This document shows, piece after piece, positions 57,486 through 64,000 of a DNA stretch of 64,000 nucleotides; within the stretch, counting starts at the first letter, position 1; the number at the start of each line of letters is the position of its first letter. The notes under the pieces are model-generated. The model was not told the DNA's origin. It did not search any database and saw nothing but the letters and a program-made list of their open reading frames with translations. The position numbers were made by a program, and so were the translations under genes. The stretch is from Silvimonas amylolytica (GTDB lineage Bacteria; Pseudomonadota; Gammaproteobacteria; Burkholderiales; Chitinibacteraceae): positions 1,305,427 to 1,369,426 of the forward strand of contig NZ_BMLY01000001.1 of assembly GCF_014645555.1 (NCBI RefSeq). Direction: 5' to 3'.

Positions 57486-60400
57486 TCAAGGTGATTGCGT
57501 GGGGATACCACGGTGCAGCACATTCTTTTCCAGTAACGCCGCCTCTTGCACCCGGCGGATTTTCGGGTCACTCATACTGCCGGTAATATCGTATTCATAG
57601 GCGATCAGCTGTCCCAGCGGGTCTTTCAGCGCCCGTTGCAGCAGAAAAGCGGCGACACCTGCAATCGGGTTGACGATGGTGGTGGCCACCGCAACGGAGT
57701 CACCAATCACCGGCACGATACGTACACGCAAGTCCTGCGTACCCGCTTCAAAATTGGCCGCACCGCGGAACAACACCTGGGCAGAAGAACCCGTGATAAC
57801 AAGGTTATCTGTGCGGGCAACCCCTTTTTCAATGATCGAGTCACCATGAATGGCGTCAAACTCGAAGCCTTGTGAGAACACATCGCGAAAATCCAGCTGC
57901 ACGCGCCGCGTGAGCGACTGCAAACTCAGGATGGATAACAACCGCCCGGCCCCCGGATCAATGCGGGCGAACTGGCCGGCTTTGACATCGACATTGATAT
58001 TGCCCTGCATGGACTGGAAATCCGGAGGGAAAGGCTCGCCATCCCACTCGACCTTGCCACTCACTTTGCCAGGTGCACGACGCAAGGTATCCGGATAACC
58101 CAATCGGGCCAACAACTTGCCAAAGTCATCACTGGCCAGGCCAAACTGGCCCGAAACATGAGATTTGCCATTGGTTTGGCGCCACAGGCCACTCATATCG
58201 AAATGGCCATCCGGGTTATCCAGCGTCACCTTGTTGAGCGACCAGGCGTCCCCCTGCTGCACACCCTGCATTTCCAGCTTGCCCAGTTGCAGGCTCTTGT
58301 ACCGGAAGTCATCCACCGTCATGTCCATCGCCGGCAAACTGCGTAGCGGCGAGGACTCCGCTGGCTCGCCACCGCTGGAGGTCAGCGGCAGATAAACCTT
58401 GGCCAGATGTGCAACAACCTTGCCCTTACCCTGGCCGTTCCAGCCAAAACGACCTGTCATCTCACGGCTAGCGACTTCACCTTGCCAGTTTTGTACGGCG
58501 GTTTGGCTCGCCTTGAGCTTGACGTCATTAAGCACACGTCCCCAGCCACTCAAGCGGTCAAAGGCCAGATCAACCGAGGCGATCGCGGGCAAACCAGCAC
58601 TGGCGGCGTTATCCGGTGCACGCCACTCTTGATCAACAAAGTGATACCAGTCCTCAACATCCACCTCTGGCCAGCCGCCGCTGACCACCAGGCCGCTCTT
58701 GCTGATGACCGCCGGTCCGGTACCGAGCACAAGATTGCCCGATGGCGCACCGCTAACCGGCTGATGCACCGTTGCCTGCACAGTGCGTTCCCACGCCAGA
58801 TCAAGGTCATAACCCGTTTTGTCGCCACTGACGTGCAAACGAAGTGGCCTTGGTGTCGTGGCAGCTTTACCGACCGGGGCGGGTAAATCCACCGCTGCGC
58901 CGACCATGGAAGAATTGAGTAAAAGGTCAAGTTTCTCATGGCCCGCCAACAACTGGCCTTGCCAGGCAATCTGGCCGCGCAAGCGACTTGCCAGCGGTGC
59001 ATCGAAACGGCTGATGGCATCGCTCAACTGGCCCTTGCCCGACAGTTGCAGACGCAAGGCACCATCTTTATCGGTGTTGCCACTGATCTGCACCGGGCCA
59101 CCCAGCGCCTGGCCGGAAACCTCCTTGAATGACATCCCGGTCTCGGTAAAGCCAATCTGGCCTGAAGCCGCGGTCAGAGCGGGTGCACCATGGTCAAAGT
59201 CGAGTTTATTGCCGCTAAAACGGTAAGTACCCGCAACCTTGGTGTCATCTGGCTTGTCGATGGGAATGTCCAGTTTGAGCGTCAGATCTCCATTCCCTTC
59301 AGCCTTGAGCGGGTCAATGTAACTGGCCAGCATGCCATGCAATGGCGTCGCCTTGAGGTACTCCATAAAACCGTTGGTACTGTCTTGCGCCTTGCCGCTG
59401 ACCAGCACGCGGGCATGATCCAGATCGGGTATAGACGCCTCAACATTGCTGAGCTGGGCATTGCGGGTCTGCGCATGCTGGGCATGGATCAACATGCTGC
59501 TGCCGTGAAAATCCAGCGTGCCATTAATGCCGGAGATCTCTGGCCAGTCGTTGGCAAAACGCAGCGAGACATCCTGTGCAGTGGCAGTAATACGGAACAG
59601 GCCGGTTTTGTCGCCCGTAAAAGGGAAATCCTGCAAGTTACCGTGCACCTGGATTTTGCCGTCATAGGCACGCCCACGCGGCAGCGAATCTTTTAGCCAG
59701 GCCAGTGTATCGTCACCCACCGCACGCGGCAGATAAGCATAGGCGCGTGATGCCTCCAGCCCCTTGATCACGCCATCCAGATCCAGTTTGCCTATGCCAG
59801 ACCCCGGCCAGTTGTACTGCCCGGCCACGCTGACATTCATGTCTTTGTTGGTCAGCCGCGCGACATCCAGATTCACATGCCAACCTGGCGCTTTGCGTTG
59901 CCATGAAGCGATAACAGCCAGTTGATCCAACTTGATGGGCTCGACAAAGTGGTCGGGGTAATCGAGCACAAATTTGTTTGAATCAACATGCAGTGAGCCA
60001 CCTGTGTCTGAGAAATCCGCCTGGATATTGGCCGGCCCCCATTGCGGCAAGGTACCCGGCCATTTCACCGCGAATCCATCTATGCCGGCTTTGCCACTGA
60101 AATGCGCCGGTTTATCCCAGTCACCCTGCCAGTTGTACTGGACGGCATGAACCAGACCGGCCAACTGGCCATCTGGAATCTGCTGCAACAGAGAGGTCGG
60201 CAGCGCTTCACGCAATCCGGCCAGATGGTCGAGCTGCCAATTGGAAAGCGACAGCGCCTGCTTGCCGGATTTATCACGCGTCCAGCCAAGGCGGCAATCA
60301 TTACAGACCACGCCGTCGCGGGTTGCGATCTGCTGGCCCTCAAAATTGAACGACTGCCCTGCCCCCGGACCGTTCCAGCGCACATGACCCGTAAACCGGG

Positions 60401-61346
60401 GAAGTTCAAGCGTCCGGGTCCCATAGGTGGCCAGCAAGGAACGTGCGTCGATATCCACATCAGCCTGGGTAACCACACCATGGCCGATGCTGAAATCGAC
60501 CTTGCCACCCGCGGTGCCTGAGGACACCGCAACCGGCAATACATTCGGTGGAATACGTTGCCACAACGCATCCAGCGAGACTTGCGGGGCGACGATACGC
60601 CCATGCCCTGTCCAGTTGCGCCAATTGCCGACATCGCTGCCATACCAGACACCACCCACCGTAAATGGCTGGGCGATCTCTTGCGGCGGCGTGGCAGCAA
60701 ATTCAAAACTGTGTCGACTAAACAGGCGACGCACATGCAGCAGCATATTGCGCGCTTCAACCGGGGCAGTCTGCGTCAAGGCATCCGCGTAACGCAGGGT
60801 GCCGCCGCGGACATCCAGTTCATCCTGATTCAGAAACCAGTTCACGAGCTGGTTGTCACCCTTTTCAGGGCCGGTACCCAACGCAAAACCTGCGACGTGC
60901 CAGATACCGCCGGCATCGCGCATGACCTCAACATTCGGAGCGGACACCGTCAGGTGCCGAAACCTGATTTGCCCTGCCGCGAGCGACCACCATGCCACTT
61001 CGGCATCCAGCGTATCCAGGTGCAGCGCTGGCGAACCATCATGATTCAGGATGGTCAGCCCTTCGATCCGGAAACCCGGACGGAATGCACGCCAGCCGCC
61101 CTCGATCCGGCCAAGCCGGATCTGGCTACCCGTGGCCTGGGCAAAACGATCTTGCAACCATGGGCGGAACTCGTCCAGGCGGGGAAGCAGATAGAACTGC
61201 CAGACCAGCGCGATGCCGACAAACACCAGTGCACAGGCCAGCAAGAGGCGCAGCAACAAGCGGTAGTGCCAGTGAAGAAATCCCTTGAGGCGCGACCAGA
61301 GCAGACCCGGCAAGGTTTTAAAAGAGGAAGAGCGCAATAAGGTCAT
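57486..61346 (-). CDS. yhdP: YhdP family protein (AsmA2/DUF3971 domain)
   Basis: A giant protein of 1286 residues. One N-terminal membrane helix (LLLRLLLACALVFVGIALVWQFYLLP, about 30-52) is followed by a long periplasmic beta-rich region with repeated WxxxW-type and DLDG/IxxxG segments, and a C-terminal AsmA-like domain (GAANFEAGTQDLRVRIVPVIG, AAFLLQRALKDPLGQLIAYEY). YhdP belongs to the AsmA-like bridge proteins that carry phospholipids to the outer membrane. The ATG at 61346 is preferred to a TTG nine codons earlier. First gene of yhdP-nit-tldD and divergent from glnE. Confidence 0.92.
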   Translation of the reverse strand: MTLLRSSSFKTLPGLLWSRLKGFLHWHYRLLLRLLLACALVFVGIALVWQFYLLPRLDEFRPWLQDRFAQATGSQIRLGRIEGGWRAFRPGFRIEGLTILNHDGSPALHLDTLDAEVAWWSLAAGQIRFRHLTVSAPNVEVMRDAGGIWHVAGFALGTGPEKGDNQLVNWFLNQDELDVRGGTLRYADALTQTAPVEARNMLLHVRRLFSRHSFEFAATPPQEIAQPFTVGGVWYGSDVGNWRNWTGHGRIVAPQVSLDALWQRIPPNVLPVAVSSGTAGGKVDFSIGHGVVTQADVDIDARSLLATYGTRTLELPRFTGHVRWNGPGAGQSFNFEGQQIATRDGVVCNDCRLGWTRDKSGKQALSLSNWQLDHLAGLREALPTSLLQQIPDGQLAGLVHAVQYNWQGDWDKPAHFSGKAGIDGFAVKWPGTLPQWGPANIQADFSDTGGSLHVDSNKFVLDYPDHFVEPIKLDQLAVIASWQRKAPGWHVNLDVARLTNKDMNVSVAGQYNWPGSGIGKLDLDGVIKGLEASRAYAYLPRAVGDDTLAWLKDSLPRGRAYDGKIQVHGNLQDFPFTGDKTGLFRITATAQDVSLRFANDWPEISGINGTLDFHGSSMLIHAQHAQTRNAQLSNVEASIPDLDHARVLVSGKAQDSTNGFMEYLKATPLHGMLASYIDPLKAEGNGDLTLKLDIPIDKPDDTKVAGTYRFSGNKLDFDHGAPALTAASGQIGFTETGMSFKEVSGQALGGPVQISGNTDKDGALRLQLSGKGQLSDAISRFDAPLASRLRGQIAWQGQLLAGHEKLDLLLNSSMVGAAVDLPAPVGKAATTPRPLRLHVSGDKTGYDLDLAWERTVQATVHQPVSGAPSGNLVLGTGPAVISKSGLVVSGGWPEVDVEDWYHFVDQEWRAPDNAASAGLPAIASVDLAFDRLSGWGRVLNDVKLKASQTAVQNWQGEVASREMTGRFGWNGQGKGKVVAHLAKVYLPLTSSGGEPAESSPLRSLPAMDMTVDDFRYKSLQLGKLEMQGVQQGDAWSLNKVTLDNPDGHFDMSGLWRQTNGKSHVSGQFGLASDDFGKLLARLGYPDTLRRAPGKVSGKVEWDGEPFPPDFQSMQGNINVDVKAGQFARIDPGAGRLLSILSLQSLTRRVQLDFRDVFSQGFEFDAIHGDSIIEKGVARTDNLVITGSSAQVLFRGAANFEAGTQDLRVRIVPVIGDSVAVATTIVNPIAGVAAFLLQRALKDPLGQLIAYEYDITGSMSDPKIRRVQEAALLEKNVLHRGIPTQSP

Positions 61347-61535
61347 GCACAGCCCGGTGACCCGGTTCGTCAAAAAGCACGATCAGACATTGATCAAAAA
61401 CAGGCGCAACGCGCCTTTTACCAGGTCGCAACGGCGACACGTCATCCGCAAACCGCCCAGGAACCAGGCTGGAATATGCTACGGTAGCCGCTCCGGGCAT
61501 TCTAACCGATCAAGCCAGGCCTCAAGAGATTGAAC

Positions 61536-64000
61536 ATGTACGCTGTGACACATACCACGCTGGGCCCCGCCATTGAACATAGCCGTTTCTTGCAACGCCT
61601 GTTCACCCGCTATAGCGGGCTGGAGGCTGAAACGGCTGCCGCGCTGCAACAACCCTTCAGTCGTCTGCAGATGCAATCCTTTGTAGCCGACTGCGTGAAT
61701 CAGGATGAAGAGACCGCCAAACGCACACTCCGACTGTTGCGTACACACGTCATGGCCCGCTTGATCGGGCGTGAACTGGCCGGTTTGTCTGATCTGGATG
61801 AAGCCGTCACTGTGGTCAGTGACCTGGCCGAAGTCGCCATCGAAACCGTACTGGCCGCTGCCAGCAAGCCATTGCATGCGCGTTACGGAGACCCGATTGG
61901 CGAAGACACTGGTCAGGTTCAACAACTGATCGTGGTTGGCATGGGCAAGCTGGGTGGGCGTGAACTCAATGTTTCCAGCGATATCGACCTGATCTTCGTC
62001 TACCCGGAAGACGGCGAAACCAATGGCGCTCGCAAAATCAGCAATCACGAGTACTTTGCCATGTTGGGCAAAGCGTTCATCCAGTGGATCGGCCAGCAGA
62101 CAGATGAAGGCTTCGTATTCAGGGTAGATATGCGGCTGCGCCCGTTCGGGGATGCGGGCCCGTTGGCATCCAGCTTTGCGGCGCTCGAAAACTATCTGTT
62201 AACGCAGGGCCGCGAGTGGGAGCGTTATGCCTGGATCAAGGGCCGCCCGTTGTCTGGCGACGGTGACGCGCTGATGCAACTGGTGCGCCCGTTTGTCTAT
62301 CGCAAATATCTGGATTTCGGCGCGTATCGCTCCATGCGTGAACTTCATAGCCAGATTCGCCATGAAGTCACGCGCAAGGACCGGCTGGACAATATCAAAC
62401 TGGGGCCAGGCGGTATTCGTGAGATCGAGTTCATCGGCCAGGTTTTCCAGCTGATTCGTGGCGGGCGCGACCGGTTTTTGCAAGAGCGCCCTACCCGGAC
62501 CATTCTGGCGCAATTGGCCCGTGAAGGTTTGCTTCCGCAAGAGGCGGTCGAAGAACTCACGACCGCGTATGAGTTCTTGCGGAATCTTGAACACCGCATC
62601 ATGTATATCGATGATGCGCAAACCCAGATGCTCCCGACCAATGATCAAGATCGTGCCCGCATTGCCACCAGCATGGGTTATCCAGACTGGTCCGCTTTCG
62701 GTGCACGGTTAGGGCAAATCCGCAACGCAGTGACGCGGCATTTCGAACAAGTCTTTGTCTCACCGCAGGCGGAGGACGAGAGCCATCCGCAATCTGAACT
62801 ATGGCAAAGCGTGCAAGACGATGGCGAAGGGGTCGATGAAGGCCTGGCCAACCTGGGCTATCAGAATGCAGCGGAGATCCATCGCCGCCTTGCCGGCATG
62901 CAAGCCAGCAGCCGCTATCAGCAGTTATCTGAACGCAGTCGCCAGCGCATGGATGCCATTTTGCCTGCACTGCTGGAGGTCGCTGCCGGATACCCTAATC
63001 CGGACACAACTTTCTTGCGGATTCTGGACCTGCTGGAAAGCATTGGCCGGCGTGAATCTTATCTGGCCTTGCTGGCAGAACACCCACAAACGCTGAACCG
63101 GTTGGCCAGCTTGTATAGTGCCAGCCCGTGGGTCGCTGAATACCTGACCCGCCATCCCATCTTGCTGGATGAACTGCTGGATGTACGGTTGCTCTATCAG
63201 TCACCAGACTGGGTGGAAGCCGGCAAGCAATTGCGTACGCAGATGAAAGACCATCTGGACGATACGGAAGCGCGTATGGACGTGTTGCGACACTTCCAGC
63301 ACACCCAGGTATTCCGCCTGGTTGCACAGGACATTGCCGGTAATCTGCCGCTGGAAAGCCTGTCTGATCATCTTTCAGACCTGGCGGACCTGTGTCTGTC
63401 CGTCACACTGGAAGAAGCATGGCGCGACATGACCACGCGCCATATCGAGACGCCAGTTTTCACCATCATTGGTTATGGCAAACTCGGTGGCAAAGAACTG
63501 GGTTACGGGTCTGATCTGGATCTTGTGTTCCTGTATGACGACCCACACCCGGATGCGGCAGACATCTACGCCCGCTACGCCAAGCGCATCGTGAGCTGGC
63601 TCAGTGCCCTGACCTCCGCCGGCCAGTTGTATGAGGTCGACCTGCGACTCCGTCCCAATGGCTCATCCGGCTTTCTGGTCTCCAGTATTGAGGCGTTCTT
63701 GCAGTACCAGAACGAATCAGCATGGATGTGGGAGCACCAGGCGCTCACCAGGGCGCGTTACGCTGCCGGCAATGTTGCACTGGGTCAGCGATTTGAAGAC
63801 ATCCGGATTGAAATTCTGCGCCGCCAGCGGGATATCGCAAGCCTGGCGGGTGAAGTGGTCACCATGCGTGAACGCATGCTGGAAACGCACCCCGCCCGGG
63901 CCGAAGACGTCAAACACTGTCGTGGCGGCATTGTCGATATCGAGTTCATCGTGCAATTCCTGGTGCTGGGGTTTGCATCGCAATACGCTGACCTGACGGC
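61536..64000 (+). CDS. glnE: Glutamine synthetase adenylyltransferase/deadenylase (cut by right edge)
   Basis: The frame from the ATG at 61536 is open to the window end (821 complete codons), so only the 3' part, the second domain's end, is missing. The first nucleotidyltransferase motif is GMGKLGGRELNVSSDIDLIF (about residue 135), with RVDMRLRPFGDAGPL behind it; the second is GYGKLGGKELGYGSDLDLVF (about 645) with EVDLRLRPNGSSG. The two halves remove and add AMP on GlnA in response to PII. Divergent from yhdP across 189 nt that must hold both promoters. Confidence 0.97.
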   Translation, partial: MYAVTHTTLGPAIEHSRFLQRLFTRYSGLEAETAAALQQPFSRLQMQSFVADCVNQDEETAKRTLRLLRTHVMARLIGRELAGLSDLDEAVTVVSDLAEVAIETVLAAASKPLHARYGDPIGEDTGQVQQLIVVGMGKLGGRELNVSSDIDLIFVYPEDGETNGARKISNHEYFAMLGKAFIQWIGQQTDEGFVFRVDMRLRPFGDAGPLASSFAALENYLLTQGREWERYAWIKGRPLSGDGDALMQLVRPFVYRKYLDFGAYRSMRELHSQIRHEVTRKDRLDNIKLGPGGIREIEFIGQVFQLIRGGRDRFLQERPTRTILAQLAREGLLPQEAVEELTTAYEFLRNLEHRIMYIDDAQTQMLPTNDQDRARIATSMGYPDWSAFGARLGQIRNAVTRHFEQVFVSPQAEDESHPQSELWQSVQDDGEGVDEGLANLGYQNAAEIHRRLAGMQASSRYQQLSERSRQRMDAILPALLEVAAGYPNPDTTFLRILDLLESIGRRESYLALLAEHPQTLNRLASLYSASPWVAEYLTRHPILLDELLDVRLLYQSPDWVEAGKQLRTQMKDHLDDTEARMDVLRHFQHTQVFRLVAQDIAGNLPLESLSDHLSDLADLCLSVTLEEAWRDMTTRHIETPVFTIIGYGKLGGKELGYGSDLDLVFLYDDPHPDAADIYARYAKRIVSWLSALTSAGQLYEVDLRLRPNGSSGFLVSSIEAFLQYQNESAWMWEHQALTRARYAAGNVALGQRFEDIRIEILRRQRDIASLAGEVVTMRERMLETHPARAEDVKHCRGGIVDIEFIVQFLVLGFASQYADLT

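Noticed and set aside
61479-62648. Minus-strand frames under glnE
   Set aside because: Plus-strand glnE is continuous from 61536 to the window end with both catalytic motifs, so these are shadows.

Overview
The window reads as ordinary chromosomal backbone of a Gram-negative betaproteobacterium, most like the Neisseriales (Chromobacteriaceae/Chitinibacteraceae type). The evidence is a 14-gene nuo operon with a DUF2818 gene behind nuoN, secG-tRNA-Leu in front of nuoA, the order thrS-infC-rpmI-rplT-pheST-ihfA-merR-tRNA-Pro, carAB-greA-DUF4149, and cyaY divergent from a small LptM-type lipoprotein. No CRISPR array, prophage, insertion sequence or transposase is visible. The genus is an inference.

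Layout. 1-1104: C-terminal part of a GH42 beta-galactosidase, cut by the left edge. 1431-3490: tatD, then an AT-richer pocket with an unknown gene, an SseB-like gene and a G-rich TTGGGG-type repeat. 3492-11160 (minus): translation and nucleoid cluster tRNA-Pro, merR-like gene, ihfA, pheT, pheS, rplT, rpmI, infC, thrS, followed by tRNA-Val. 11586-26595 (minus): complex I operon nuoA to nuoN plus DUF2818. 26787-28055 (minus): tRNA-Leu, secG, tpiA. 28056-32296 (plus): phosphate uptake operon pstSCAB behind probable PhoB boxes. 32431-37389 (minus): glmM, folP, ftsH, rlmE; divergent yhbY at 37433. 37841-43464 (minus): DUF4149, greA, carB, carA. 43766-48322: gpx, DUF1841, a BepA-like metalloprotease, cyaY, lptM, hpnC and a ComEA-like gene. 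48403-51332 (minus): two-component pair. 51445-61346 (minus): BI-1 family membrane protein, a 3-hydroxyisobutyryl-CoA-hydrolase-like protein, lysP, tldD, a nitrilase-family amidase and a giant YhdP/AsmA-like protein. 61536-64000 (plus): glnE, cut by the right edge.

The genes serve translation (aminoacyl-tRNA synthetases, IF3, L35/L20, three tRNAs), respiration (complete NDH-1), phosphate uptake, pyrimidine/arginine precursor supply, cell-wall and folate precursors, protein quality control and nitrogen control.

I found no clearly new multi-gene system. The most interesting signals are regulatory: an apparent AUA start codon for infC; a GC hairpin placed exactly between the Shine-Dalgarno and AUG of pheS; a terminator-like hairpin between pstS and pstC with tandem PhoB boxes upstream and no phoU downstream; a six-run G-quadruplex-type repeat beside tRNA-Pro; and isolated genes (hpnC, the sensor kinase pair, the unknown gene at 2232) whose partners are not in the window.
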